Source of the DNA: Promethearchaeota archaeon
Lineage (GTDB): Archaea > Asgardarchaeota > Lokiarchaeia > Sigynarchaeales > SOKP01
Assembly: GCA_030605085.1 (NCBI GenBank)
Contig: JAUWBH010000005.1
Coordinates: 15,137 to 79,136 of the forward strand
Length of the DNA stretch: 64,000 bases
Reading direction: 5' to 3'
The notes under the pieces were generated by a model, which saw only the letters and a list, made by a program, of their open reading frames with translations, had not been told where the DNA came from and ran no database searches. This document shows, piece after piece, positions 37,084 to 46,480 of this stretch. Each line of letters begins with the position of its first letter. Position 1 is the first letter of the stretch. Made by a program: the position numbers and the translations under genes.

Positions 37084-37114
37084 AGTATAAAAAATAACTA
37101 AATGTGAAATTATA

Positions 37115-38575
37115 TTGACTGATTTTAATCCAAAAGTTTTAAGCAAAGAGGAGTTAAGCAGAATTTCAGCAGATGTAAATTCAGAAGAATTAATGTTATT
37201 TGATGACCATTGTTTGAATATCCATTATGATAATAAAGTATTAATTGAAGCTAAAGAGCCAGGTTCTCCTTGGGTTGTTGTGAGAGACTTTAAAACAGGA
37301 GAGAAATCTGAGATTATAGATTGTACATCCCAGAACTGGACATTAGCATTAGGTTTCGCCAATCCCGATGTTAACTATGCGGTCACTGAACAAATGAAGA
37401 GGCTTACCCATGTCAAATCAAGCACGGTTTCTCCAGCCCGAGCTAAATTCGTAAATAAATTAGCAGAACTAGCCCCGGGGAGACTAAAAGGAGGCAGAGT
37501 CCATATCAATAATTCTGGTGGCAGTTTAGCAATTGAGGCTGCCATAAAGCTTGCATTGATCGCTGCGAAAGGAGCAGATCAGATTCTAGTGTTTCGAGGA
37601 GGATACCACGGAAATACATTAGCTATGTTGACCGCTTCTCAACCTATTCACACCGTAACAAGATTTCGCCCGTTCGGAGTAGATTGTTTCGTAAGAATAC
37701 CGCAACCATACTGCTACCGTTGCTTGTGGAATTATAAAAATGGATTATATGGTAAGAGGGACCCTCAATGTAATTTAGAATGTTTTAATTTAGTTAAAGA
37801 ATATTTACAGGGTTTAACCACGAGAAAACTTGCTGGAGTGATTTTAGAATTATGTCAAGCCGCAGGTGGACACATTCCTTTTCCCCCAGAGTTTCTTGTA
37901 AAGTTAAGAGAAGTTTGTGATCAAGAAAAGATTTTCATTATTTATGATGAGGCTCAAACAGCCGTATGGAGAACAGGAAAATATTTCTCTCTCACAGAAA
38001 AGTATGAGAAAGAATTGGGAATTGATCTATCTCCAGATATGATGTGCTTCACGAAAGCCATCGGTGGAGGTTTTCCTTTAGGCGCAATGATAGCAAGTCC
38101 AAAGATTAAAAAGAGATTTAGTCCATCGGAAGATCATACTACATTTTGTAGCACACCAATAGGTTTAACGGCTGGACTTGCATCAATAAAAGTCATTGAA
38201 AAGGGTAAAATTGGTGAGAATTGTGAAGAGAGGGGCAAACAAATTACAATGAGATTAAAAGAGCTCCAAGAAAAGTATGAAGTTATAGGCGATATTCGTG
38301 GTCCGGGACTCTTTATCGGAATTGAGTTAGTTAAAAACAAAGAATCCAGAGAACCATTTTCGAAATTATTACAAGAAATGCTTGTAGAGGGCGTAAGACA
38401 GAATATTTTCTTTGGACCTAGTATGCCATACTTAACCGGAACAGGGAAATTATTAATGCACAATTTGATTAAAATTAAACCTCCATTAATAATTACAGAA
38501 GAAGATGCGGATTTCATCTGTAACAAGTTTGAAAGTGTTCTGAAAGCGTCGCTAAATAGTGTGAATAAAGGTTAA
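37115..38575 (+). CDS. Class III PLP aminotransferase
   Basis: A 486-aa fold-type I aminotransferase. PLP lysine is Lys314 in 'MCFTKAIGGGFPLGA'. The cofactor ring is held by Asp in 'IIYDEAQTAVWRTG', and the phosphate by 'NNSGGSLAIEAAIKLA'. 'VFRGGYHGNTLAM' is the usual glycine-rich helix. Substrate candidates in this class include omega-amino acids, acetylornithine, 2,2-dialkylglycine and alanine-glyoxylate. A short Cys-containing insert ('IPQPYCYRCLWNYKNGLYGK') occurs in some members. The TTG start follows a TATA box. It is convergent with an SDR gene and may act in amino-acid catabolism. The exact substrate is not assigned. Confidence 0.9.
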   Translation: MTDFNPKVLSKEELSRISADVNSEELMLFDDHCLNIHYDNKVLIEAKEPGSPWVVVRDFKTGEKSEIIDCTSQNWTLALGFANPDVNYAVTEQMKRLTHVKSSTVSPARAKFVNKLAELAPGRLKGGRVHINNSGGSLAIEAAIKLALIAAKGADQILVFRGGYHGNTLAMLTASQPIHTVTRFRPFGVDCFVRIPQPYCYRCLWNYKNGLYGKRDPQCNLECFNLVKEYLQGLTTRKLAGVILELCQAAGGHIPFPPEFLVKLREVCDQEKIFIIYDEAQTAVWRTGKYFSLTEKYEKELGIDLSPDMMCFTKAIGGGFPLGAMIASPKIKKRFSPSEDHTTFCSTPIGLTAGLASIKVIEKGKIGENCEERGKQITMRLKELQEKYEVIGDIRGPGLFIGIELVKNKESREPFSKLLQEMLVEGVRQNIFFGPSMPYLTGTGKLLMHNLIKIKPPLIITEEDADFICNKFESVLKASLNSVNKG

Positions 38576-38609
38576 ATTTAAAACATTCAATTAATTAATA
38601 TAGCTTTTT

Positions 38610-38657
38610 TTATAATTTGTTAATCGAAATCGTAAGACCCCCATCTAAAATTAATAC
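38610..38657 (-). pseudogene. Relic C-terminus of a second SDR gene
   Basis: Just beyond the stop codon of the SDR gene, the minus strand encodes V-L-I-L-D-G-G-L-T-I-S-I-N-K-L-stop, nearly identical to the SDR's own end (N-L-I-I-D-G-G-L-T-L-S-I-N-K-L-stop). Nothing else of this copy remains. It marks an old tandem duplication followed by deletion. Confidence 0.65.
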
Positions 38658-38659
38658 TA

Positions 38660-39472
38660 TTAAAGCTTATTGATGGAAAGGGTTAGACCTCCATCTATAA
38701 TTAAGTTTTGACCGGTAATGTAATCTGCGGTGGGGGATGCGAGAAACATAGCTAAATCTGCAACCCATTTTGCATCACCAATCTTATCTATTGGAAGTTT
38801 AACACCTCTAGTATCTAAGAATTGTCGTATCAATTTTGGATCGTTATTGTAAATTGGCGTTAAAAATACTCCAGGGGATATAGCATTTACAGTAATGTCG
38901 CTTGGTCCTAATTCCAACGCCCAAAGTTTTGTAAAAGCGATAAGTGCTGCTTTGCTTGCGCTGTAAATGCCAATCATAGGATTAATACCATTTGAAGTTC
39001 CTGCACAGGAAGCAATATTTATTATTTTACCTCGAATAGGTTTAAATTGCCTTTGACCCTTCATTTTACGAAAAAATGCTTTAGAAACATTCCAAGCACC
39101 TTTCACATTAACAGCCATAACTTTATCATACATCTCTTCTTTCGCTTTTAATGACTGATATAACCCACCATCTATACCAGCGTTATTTACTAAAAGGAAA
39201 ACATTGTTAAACTTTTCAAATACACTTTTTGCCATTCGTTCAACTTCTTCGGATTTTGAAATATCGGCTTTAGCTAGAAGGATCTCAACATTGTAGTTTT
39301 TTAAGACAATATCGCGAGTTTCTTCTAGGCCTCCCATATTTATATCGTTAATCACCAAATTTGCTCCTCTGTTAGCAAATGTTATCGCCATTTCTCGACC
39401 AAATCCACCACCAGCACCAGTAATTAAAGCAACCTTTCCTTCTAAAAATCTTTCATTTTCCATTATTATCAT
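38660..39472 (-). CDS. Short-chain dehydrogenase/reductase
   Basis: A 270-aa classical SDR: nucleotide-binding TGAGGGFG at 18-25, 'LLVNNAGID' (structural Asn), catalytic Ser in 'INIASCAGTSNG', the YxxxK pair in 'GIYSASKAALI', and 'NAISPGVFLTP'. The end 'ITGQNLIIDGGLTLS' is typical of FabG/glucose-dehydrogenase-like members. It uses NAD(P)H to reduce a keto group or the reverse. Substrate unknown. It lies about 105 bp downstream of the ThDP enzyme on the same strand, so both may belong to one pathway. A relic of a duplicate follows its stop. Confidence 0.92.
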   Translation of the reverse strand: MIIMENERFLEGKVALITGAGGGFGREMAITFANRGANLVINDINMGGLEETRDIVLKNYNVEILLAKADISKSEEVERMAKSVFEKFNNVFLLVNNAGIDGGLYQSLKAKEEMYDKVMAVNVKGAWNVSKAFFRKMKGQRQFKPIRGKIINIASCAGTSNGINPMIGIYSASKAALIAFTKLWALELGPSDITVNAISPGVFLTPIYNNDPKLIRQFLDTRGVKLPIDKIGDAKWVADLAMFLASPTADYITGQNLIIDGGLTLSINKL

Positions 39473-39576
39473 TACTAAATCGATAAATTATTAAAATTAA
39501 TAAACTAAAGAAAAAGTTAAATTTTATTATAAGATTCAAAATAAAATATAAAAAAGTAAAAATTTTTAGAATATAC

Positions 39577-41316
39577 TTATTGCCTTCCAAATAATCCTTT
39601 ACTCTTCTTGTAAAGTCCTATTAATTTCATTGCGGGAGGTGTTTCAAATCCGATATCAACATCAATTACAGCGGGTTTATTTGAATCAAAAGCTCGTTGA
39701 AGTGCTAACTTTATATCTCCAGGTTTTTGAATTTTTTCACCATAACAGCCAAAGCTTTTTGCAATTTCAGCATAATTAGTTGGAGGAAATTCAGTGTCGC
39801 AATATCTTTTTTGAAAATTAAGTTTTTGATTGCTCTTAATCATACCCCAAGCACAATTATTCCCTATAACGATAATAATTGGTAAATTCAATCTAACAGC
39901 AGTTTCTAACTCTTGAACATTAAACATAAAGGAACCATCGCCAGTAATACATACAACGGGCTTATCAGGCTTGGCCATTTTAACACCTATAGCGTGTGGA
40001 ATTCCTGTTCCTAAATGAGCCATTGAAACGGGATAAAATGTACTTCTTGGAGGACGAGGCTTATGATTGATATGATACATTGTAAAAGCAAAGATGTCGC
40101 CGCCATCTAGAACTAATTGCGTATCTTCGGGTATCCAGTCTAAAACTTCATATGCAAGTCTTTCAGGCTTCATCGGTAATTTTGAATATTTTAATAATTT
40201 TTGAATCATTAATGCTTCATTTTTGCGAATATCTTGTAAGTAATCGTTCCATTCAGACCATTCTGTAATCTTTTCTTTAGGTAGGCTTTTTTCCATTTCC
40301 AATAATAGATGGTTAATGACTGCTTTTGCGTCTCCAACGATACTGATCTCTACAGGTCTATTTTTTCCGATTTCTTTAGGATCAATGTCAACTTGAATTA
40401 ATTTCTGGTTCTGGTTCCATAGTGGTGCGGCCCCATAAAGAAGAGTATAATCCCATTTACATCCGATGGATAAAATCACATCGGCTTCTGCTGCTGTTGT
40501 TCTATATACATTATCAACTAAATAACTGCCTAAAAATGTCTTTTTATCTTTTCCAATTGAACCAATCCCATTTATTGATGTACCAGCGGGAATCACATAA
40601 GTTTCAGACAACCTTTGTAATTCTTCATGAGCTTCTGAAGCGTTAATACCACCACCTGCGACAATTATGGGTTTTTTTGCAGTTTCTAAGACTTCCACGG
40701 CTTTTTTAATTGCCTTAGGGTTACCAGTTGGTCTAAAAAGCGGTCTATATTTTTCTGGATCTATAATCTTTTTAGTATCCTCTTCTGAAGCCGTTCTAAC
40801 TAAAGCAGTTTCTCTTAATTCCAGAAAAACCGGACCTTTCCTACCAGATATGGCGGTTTTAATCGCTCTTTGGACTGCATGTGGTATTTCGTACGGATCT
40901 TCAACAGAGATTTGTAGTTTAGTTATTGGTCTCATCAATGCCATTTGATCTAAGCCGCCTTGTAGAATACCAGTGTCATCGAAAGGTCTCGCTATCTGCG
41001 CTCCGATTACGAGTATTGGGATGGAATCCGCCCATGCGGCTGCAACTGCAGGTACCATGTGAGTTACTCCTGGACCTGCAGTCCCCATACATACCCCTAT
41101 TTCGCCCGTAGCCCTAGCCCATGCATCCGCCATATGTCCTCCAGCTTGTTCGTGTCGAACCATTACGGTATCGATCCCTTCTTCGCGACCCCACCGTTCT
41201 ATAGCATCATAGATTCTTAATAATTCACCGCCAACAATTCCGAAGATGTGTGTAATGCCTTCCTTTAATAAGCATTTGACTAATAAATCTCCACCATCTA
41301 AAGTTTCTTTTGCCAT
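39577..41316 (-). CDS. ThDP-dependent enzyme, acetolactate synthase-like
   Basis: The 579-aa protein shows the three-domain layout of the acetohydroxyacid synthase/oxalyl-CoA decarboxylase family. The PYR domain has catalytic Glu56 in 'MVRHEQAGGHMADAWARATG'. The middle domain has 'PIIVAGGGINASEAHEEL'. The PP domain has the ThDP/Mg motif 'ITGDGSFMFNVQELETAVRL' ending in 'GNN'. It could be a catabolic acetolactate synthase or another 2-oxoacid/acyloin-forming enzyme. No regulatory subunit or ilv gene is adjacent, so IlvB is not claimed. It starts at an ATG and is intact. Confidence 0.9.
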   Translation of the reverse strand: MAKETLDGGDLLVKCLLKEGITHIFGIVGGELLRIYDAIERWGREEGIDTVMVRHEQAGGHMADAWARATGEIGVCMGTAGPGVTHMVPAVAAAWADSIPILVIGAQIARPFDDTGILQGGLDQMALMRPITKLQISVEDPYEIPHAVQRAIKTAISGRKGPVFLELRETALVRTASEEDTKKIIDPEKYRPLFRPTGNPKAIKKAVEVLETAKKPIIVAGGGINASEAHEELQRLSETYVIPAGTSINGIGSIGKDKKTFLGSYLVDNVYRTTAAEADVILSIGCKWDYTLLYGAAPLWNQNQKLIQVDIDPKEIGKNRPVEISIVGDAKAVINHLLLEMEKSLPKEKITEWSEWNDYLQDIRKNEALMIQKLLKYSKLPMKPERLAYEVLDWIPEDTQLVLDGGDIFAFTMYHINHKPRPPRSTFYPVSMAHLGTGIPHAIGVKMAKPDKPVVCITGDGSFMFNVQELETAVRLNLPIIIVIGNNCAWGMIKSNQKLNFQKRYCDTEFPPTNYAEIAKSFGCYGEKIQKPGDIKLALQRAFDSNKPAVIDVDIGFETPPAMKLIGLYKKSKGLFGRQ

Positions 41317-41420
41317 ACTAAAAAATTATTATAAATAAAAAATAAACTTTTTTAACATAGAAGTTTACAAAAAGCAGTAGAAAAAAAACAAAAAAAACCA
41401 AAAAAAAAGGATTTTGAATG

Positions 41421-41762
41421 TTAAACCCAATTATCTAAATGATCAGAGGAATATTCAAGTAAGTTCATTTGATTTTTCGCATTCAAATAATTTTCAAGTT
41501 CATTTTGTGAATAATAAAAACTTTTTTTAATAATTGATTTACTTTTTTTAGCAAGACGGTTCAAGAATGGGATCTTGGCCTCAATATACGTAGATAATTT
41601 AGCCAGTTCCACATTATCCATAAATTCAATATATAATTCTCCTTTATATCCAAAAAATTTTGCAAAGCTTACAGGATCTAAGATTTTCACATTATGTCTA
41701 TATGGCACATTATTTGGAACCGGTAAGGGCTCCTTAGCGTTTATAGGGACTAAAATAAGCAT
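41421..41762 (-). CDS. Small unknown protein
   Basis: A 113-aa soluble protein with a strand-rich first half ('MLILVPINAKEPLPVPNNVP', 'GELYIEFMDNVELAKLSTYI') and a basic helical second half. No motif is recognised. A 22-codon frame (MKKKHIRED...SGKK) ends one base before its ATG, which may be translationally coupled or chance. It lies downstream of a GC-richer intergenic patch. Confidence 0.5.
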   Translation of the reverse strand: MLILVPINAKEPLPVPNNVPYRHNVKILDPVSFAKFFGYKGELYIEFMDNVELAKLSTYIEAKIPFLNRLAKKSKSIIKKSFYYSQNELENYLNAKNQMNLLEYSSDHLDNWV

Positions 41763-42111
41763 TTTATTTTTTCCCTGATACCCTTTTAAGCATTTCGCTT
41801 TTGCAGTCTTCTCTGATGTGCTTTTTTTTCATCTTTTTGACCTCGTTATTTAGATATGTTAATAAATATTTAAAAAAAAAGAGGGATAATGTTTTCAAAT
41901 TTTCGCCTTTCGTCTGGATAACGTCTTGCTTAAAGAATCCGGAACTAACGCGCCATTGTCGGTGCATGTCCAGCCCGCTCTATGTGGTTCGTTCCAAATA
42001 AATCTAAATAATCTATTAAAATTTTAAAACAATATATTTATACAACGATATTTTTATATTAGCAGGGGACAAAAATAACATTCAAACCTGATAACTCTTT
42101 CTCTAAAATCC
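41763..42111. other. Intergenic stretch with a GC-rich patch
   Basis: Bases about 41895-41998 are clearly richer in G and C than their surroundings ('GGAACTAACGCGCCATTGTC', 'CATGTCCAGCCCGCTC'). A 67-aa minus frame (41764-41967) runs through it but looks non-coding at its start. No RNA fold was proven. The rest, to 42111, is AT-rich with no gene. Confidence 0.35.
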
Positions 42112-43374
42112 CTAATATTTAAAAGTTAAATCCTCTAAACTTACAGGAGCTGTCCTTTTCTTATAAACAAAAAAACCTACAACCGATAAAATAGAAGCAA
42201 TACTGCCAACAAAGATAATAATATATACCACACTCAAATCTAGTGATTCCTCTTTCTTTTCGTCTTCTTTACTTTTCTTTTCGTCTTCTTTAATATCATC
42301 TCCCTCTTCTTCTGTATCCGATTGCTCCTTTACCTCAATATTAAGCTCAAAATCACTCTCTTCGAAAACATCAGTTCCATTTAGACCTATCTCAAATCTT
42401 AAGCTATTATATTCCCCTAACACTTCCTTTGAAATGATAATACTTACAATTCCAACATTATTCGTTCTATAAACATTCTTAGACAAAAATTCATCTCCGT
42501 TATATATTTCAAAGTCTAAATAACAATACTTAAGGTCATAAACAGTACCATTAATAACATAATAAAAATACATCCCAAATTCAAAATCCTCATCATCATA
42601 AACAATATCACTGAACCCATTTAAATTATGAAGAATTAAAAACTTCTCTACATTAAAATAAAACATAAATACAGAATCATTGTAAATCGGATTATCCTTA
42701 ATAAAAAGCTTGATTAAATGTGTTCCCGTTTCATTTGCAACCAATGAAACATTTATAACACCTAACTCATTTGTAATATCGTTTTTAAGAGAATAATAAG
42801 AATTAGAAACATGTTCAATATAAATCAATTGGTTTATTAAAGAAATATTCTCAAAATCGGTAAAAGTAGCATTGAAATTACAATTAACTCCATAGTCTAA
42901 GTTATCTTGAAACCCTGTGACTTGACAACTAACATTTTTTTTAACGATCTCTATATCTATCACATCTATAATAAAATAATCATCGTAGATTGCAAAATCC
43001 GTATAATAACCGCACACTCTCACTTGTAGAGCCTCTGGCTTATCAGTAATACTCTGAACAGAAATCTCCCAATCTTCAGTCAAATAATCTGGTGGCTCTC
43101 CTGTTATTGTGTCATTCCAACCAGAATCCCATAACACATAATCACTACTATTTCTAATCTCTACTCGTACAGCTTGGTAATCAGGGGGTATATAAAAGTT
43201 TGACCAAGTTAGATTTATCTTGATGTCATCAGTCGGGTAATACAAAGTTTTATCTGTAGCAAACTCCTCTACATAAACAAAATGAGCAGATCCCCCTCTT
43301 ACACTACTTATTAACCCTAAAACACTTACAAACAACAAAAGTGCAATTAAAATTCCACTCTTTTTTTTCATCAA
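42112..43374 (-). CDS. Secreted, membrane-anchored surface protein
   Basis: A 420-aa protein with a signal peptide (basic MMKKK, hydrophobic ~6-25), a long extracellular beta-rich region with many Asn-x-Ser/Thr sites ('IRNSSDYVLWDSGWNDTITG', 'NFNATFTDFENISL'), then an acidic Glu/Lys/Asp linker and one C-terminal transmembrane helix ('YIIIFVGSIASILSVVGFFV') with a short basic tail. The beta region looks like two or three Ig-like/bacterial-adhesin-like modules. It is probably displayed on the cell surface. No partner is known and no catalytic motif is seen. Confidence 0.75.
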   Translation of the reverse strand: MMKKKSGILIALLLFVSVLGLISSVRGGSAHFVYVEEFATDKTLYYPTDDIKINLTWSNFYIPPDYQAVRVEIRNSSDYVLWDSGWNDTITGEPPDYLTEDWEISVQSITDKPEALQVRVCGYYTDFAIYDDYFIIDVIDIEIVKKNVSCQVTGFQDNLDYGVNCNFNATFTDFENISLINQLIYIEHVSNSYYSLKNDITNELGVINVSLVANETGTHLIKLFIKDNPIYNDSVFMFYFNVEKFLILHNLNGFSDIVYDDEDFEFGMYFYYVINGTVYDLKYCYLDFEIYNGDEFLSKNVYRTNNVGIVSIIISKEVLGEYNSLRFEIGLNGTDVFEESDFELNIEVKEQSDTEEEGDDIKEDEKKSKEDEKKEESLDLSVVYIIIFVGSIASILSVVGFFVYKKRTAPVSLEDLTFKY

Positions 43375-43423
43375 ATATTTTTACTAATTTAACTTTAAAA
43401 AATCCTAATATATTTAATTATGT

Positions 43424-43648
43424 TTAATTTTTATCTATTACATTCTCAAAAGAATGCTTTAAACAACATTTAACTAATGGATAATTCCTATAACTTTTCT
43501 TTTTCTTCTTAACCAAAAAACCATTTACAAAAGGCTGTGACTCTTTCCTAACAACTAAAGCCACTTTATCCTTAATAAATCCTTTTTTCTTACTAATAAT
43601 ACCTGTTTTAAAATGTGGTTGGCTCATATTTACTCTTATCTTTTCCAT
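43424..43648 (-). CDS. Small basic protein, hypothetical
   Basis: A 74-aa frame with ATG start, Lys-rich throughout ('TGIISKKKGFIKDKVALVVR') and two adjacent Cys near the end ('LVKCCLKHSF'). There is no known motif. It sits on the same strand as the surface protein just downstream. Coding status is plausible but unproven. Confidence 0.4.
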   Translation of the reverse strand: MEKIRVNMSQPHFKTGIISKKKGFIKDKVALVVRKESQPFVNGFLVKKKKKSYRNYPLVKCCLKHSFENVIDKN

Positions 43649-43856
43649 ATCGTTTAATTAAACCCGCTCCAAATAAATAATTTATTATAGCTAACAACTG
43701 AAATTCCTCAACAGGCAATCTTTAAAAGATTAGAAGTTGATTAGATAGTGTTATTAAGGTTAAAAACTATGTATAAAAGACTTATAAAAATTAAAAAAAA
43801 AAACTTTTTCATTGGAAAAAATAATAAAGAAATTAAAAGAATCAACTAAGATATTG

Positions 43857-44303
43857 CTAAAAAGAAATAAGTTCGAGATAAAATCCCAATGCGCTTCGTG
43901 TGTCTAAATAATAAAATTTAACCCTCTTACCTAACTGTCCGTGTTGAACTACATCGATGTTAAATTTTTTCTTAAAATGCTTAATGTAAGATTCCGCGTC
44001 TTTAGTATATATGCCCAGATGATGTAATCCTTCCCTTCCTTCTTTAAGGAATTCAGAATACAAATGATCCCCGTTAGATTGTATTACTTGTACTATTTCT
44101 AGTTGCTTTTTGCCCCAATTTTGTTGTATCTTTTTTAATTTAAAACTAGCTTCTTTTCCTTTATATACGACCTTAGTATCTTGTTCAAATATCTTTAATT
44201 CCGTTTTAAAATCTAAAAGTGCTTCCAATATTTTTTTTGATTTCTCAATATCTCTAACAACTATACCAATCTGATCGCACTTAGCTAACTTTATCTCTGA
44301 CAT
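43857..44303 (-). CDS. VOC/glyoxalase-family protein
   Basis: This 148-aa protein has the vicinal-oxygen-chelate beta-alpha-beta3 repeat: 'KCDQIGIVVRDIEKSKKILE' at the start and 'GREGLHHLGIYTKDAESYIK' in the second half, where His-His-Leu-Gly is the usual metal site. The end 'YLDTRSALGFYLELISF' is typical of methylmalonyl-CoA epimerase-like and related small VOC proteins. The reaction is not assigned. It lies just downstream of the DUF39-ferredoxin gene on the same strand. Confidence 0.82.
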   Translation of the reverse strand: MSEIKLAKCDQIGIVVRDIEKSKKILEALLDFKTELKIFEQDTKVVYKGKEASFKLKKIQQNWGKKQLEIVQVIQSNGDHLYSEFLKEGREGLHHLGIYTKDAESYIKHFKKKFNIDVVQHGQLGKRVKFYYLDTRSALGFYLELISF

Positions 44304-44327
44304 GGTAATTAATAATTATATTTCTTG

Positions 44328-45626
44328 TTATTTTACTTTTTCAGCAAAATCTAATTTACCTGTTGGTTTAGTCAAGGGAAATTCTCCCTTAAGAATCATC
44401 GATTTTAACTCTTCAGCTAACAATATTGCTCCATATCGGTCTGATTGCCTTAATACTACTGGAACATCGTTGCCTTCGAATTTAATCGTCTTTAAATCTA
44501 GTTTAAATGCTTTAGGGCATAAATGAGCACAATTACCACAATTAAAGCATCTCGATCGATCAATAGCTACAATCAAACTATTTTTTATAATAAAGGCGTT
44601 GGTAGGACAAATATCGAGAATAGTACAATTTTCACATTCTTTACAGGCATTCGGATCAAATTTCATCATGAAATTATTATCCCAAACATCTCCATAAGTA
44701 GCTTCTCCAACTTTTTCTCTGCCAACAAGACTTAAAATAGTCAATTGTACATCATTATCTGATTTGATAATATTATTAAAGATTTTTTCGTTTAAAATCA
44801 GAATCGGAATTGCTAAACTACAAATTGGTTCTAATCCATAGGAGGTTTTAAAAGCACCCATATATTCGGGTTTCATATCGGCAAATTTCGCGATTGTCAT
44901 CATATTTGGTTTACCAATATAATTACGAGTACCTGGCCCCATAAGATACCCAATACTCCCATTAATTAAAATTGGCGAACCAACACCGTAAGTCTCAAAT
45001 TCGGAGTCGTTTTGAAAAGGATTTAACGCACCACATCCAGAAAAAGTAATCTGTGTTTTGTTTGCTTCAAAGGGGAGGCAAGAGAAAATAGTATCTACCT
45101 TATATGCTTCACAATTAATCATAGCATTATAATTTTTAATGGCTTGCCTTGTTCCCATTAATTTTGCGAACTGCATATCCTCTAAGGTTATCTCTTTTTC
45201 AACACTTTCACCTTCACTACTTAGGGCAGAAATTTCTACAGATTTTCCTTCTACAAGTTCTCTAAAAAGCGAGCCCCCACAATAATTTTCCCTTGTTTGA
45301 CTTTGTGCAGTTCCATAAATTATTAGATCTACTATGCCTAAATATTCATTTGGGCATGGACCTGGAAATGTCGAGATTCCATTAATCCTTACTTCAGTAA
45401 ATTTCCTTAATGCTTTAGGCGGTGAGAGGCGGAAGGAGAAGATTCCCATAATTCCGCTCATAAGTCCTTTGGTAGCAGTTGTAATAATATCGATGTCTTC
45501 AAATTTGACTTTTTCGCCTTTACTAACTCGGTCTAATAATTCTTGAACGGTTAATACTACCGCAGTTCCATTATCGATTTTTTTTTTAATGCTTGAGAGC
45601 TTTCTTTCTTTAACCACAAAAAACAC
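44328..45626 (-). CDS. DUF39 (homocysteine-biosynthesis) protein fused to a 2[4Fe-4S] ferredoxin
   Basis: Residues ~10-340 match the DUF39 family ('KKIDNGTAVVLTVQELLDRV', 'GPCPNEYLGIVDLIIYGT', 'ITFSGCGALNPF'). The family is known from methanogens, where it works with a separate ferredoxin-like protein to make homocysteine from aspartate semialdehyde and sulfide. Here the C-terminal ~90 residues contain two 4Fe-4S motifs ('CKECENCTILDICP' and 'CFNCGNCAHLCP'), so both parts are in one chain. The enzyme would act in methionine/sulfur assimilation in the cytosol. ATG start, intact. Confidence 0.85.
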   Translation of the reverse strand: MFFVVKERKLSSIKKKIDNGTAVVLTVQELLDRVSKGEKVKFEDIDIITTATKGLMSGIMGIFSFRLSPPKALRKFTEVRINGISTFPGPCPNEYLGIVDLIIYGTAQSQTRENYCGGSLFRELVEGKSVEISALSSEGESVEKEITLEDMQFAKLMGTRQAIKNYNAMINCEAYKVDTIFSCLPFEANKTQITFSGCGALNPFQNDSEFETYGVGSPILINGSIGYLMGPGTRNYIGKPNMMTIAKFADMKPEYMGAFKTSYGLEPICSLAIPILILNEKIFNNIIKSDNDVQLTILSLVGREKVGEATYGDVWDNNFMMKFDPNACKECENCTILDICPTNAFIIKNSLIVAIDRSRCFNCGNCAHLCPKAFKLDLKTIKFEGNDVPVVLRQSDRYGAILLAEELKSMILKGEFPLTKPTGKLDFAEKVK

Positions 45627-45755
45627 TAACTATTTGTAAAATCCTACCATTTAAAATATTCATTTCATAATAATAAAATTTTTTTATAATATTATGATTT
45701 AAAATCTTAACATGATTGAATAGGTTATAGTTGCTATTAAGAGGTAAAATCGTTT

Positions 45756-46478
45756 TTGTCATATTTTGAATCAAGGTTGGTTGTAAATATTGATGATATT
45801 ACCGATGTCCAAAATAGATTAAAATTTTGTGAAGAATTAGGTATAAGAAATGTAATCTTAGAGCCAAAAAATAATTTAAAGATAATATCTTCAGATTTAA
45901 AAACTAAAATCGAAAAAGAAAGAAAAATAAGTATTTTTTACCGCCTAAACTTGAAATCGAACAATCTGGATAATTTTAAAAAAGAAATTAAAAGATTTAA
46001 CAAGTTTCCAGATATCGTTTCTGTTGAATCTTCAAATAAAGATGTGCAAATACATGCTGCAAGAGATTCAAGAGTAGATATACTATCTTTTTCTAATCAA
46101 GACATTTTAAAATCGCTAACTCCAGGAGTTATTTCCCTTACTAAACAAAATGGTTCTTTTATAGAGTTTTCTTTAGCACCTATTATGGTGGAAAACAGAA
46201 GTCTTCAGTCAAAAATTTTCAGATATGTATATCGCTACATAAAATTAGTAAGAACTTTAAAAGCATATTACATAATAAATGGAAACTTTACTGAATTATT
46301 TGATTATAGGCATCCAAGAGCATTGATAAGTGTTTGTTATTCGCTTTTTGATATTCCTTTAGTTGAAGCGAAAAAAGCCTTTAAAGAAAATGTCCGAACA
46401 CTATTAAATAGATCTCAAAAAAGGCAAAATGAAAGTATATTTGAAGAGGGAGTAAGATTAGTCCAGGAGGAAGAATAA
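45756..46478 (+). CDS. rnp3: RNase P protein component 3 (Rpp30)
   Basis: A 240-aa TIM-barrel-like protein of archaeal RNase P, which trims the 5' end of pre-tRNA. Typical segments: 'RLKFCEELGIRNVILEP' at the start, 'SVESSNKDVQIHAARDSRVD' with the conserved A-R-D-x-R-V-D, 'FIEFSLAPIM' and 'HPRALISVCYSLFDIP'. The TTG start is supported by GAGGT at 45741-45745, about 10 nt upstream. The next gene encodes the partner Pop5 two bases after this stop, so the pair is an operon. Confidence 0.93.
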   Translation: MSYFESRLVVNIDDITDVQNRLKFCEELGIRNVILEPKNNLKIISSDLKTKIEKERKISIFYRLNLKSNNLDNFKKEIKRFNKFPDIVSVESSNKDVQIHAARDSRVDILSFSNQDILKSLTPGVISLTKQNGSFIEFSLAPIMVENRSLQSKIFRYVYRYIKLVRTLKAYYIINGNFTELFDYRHPRALISVCYSLFDIPLVEAKKAFKENVRTLLNRSQKRQNESIFEEGVRLVQEEE

Positions 46479-46480
46479 AA

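Noticed and set aside
37115..41316. Aminotransferase, SDR and ThDP enzyme as one pathway operon
   Set aside because: The aminotransferase is on the opposite strand from the other two, and no shared substrate could be inferred.
41764..41967. 67-aa minus-strand frame
   Set aside because: Its first half is a GC-rich intergenic patch and the composition changes mid-way. Only the last 22 codons might be translated.
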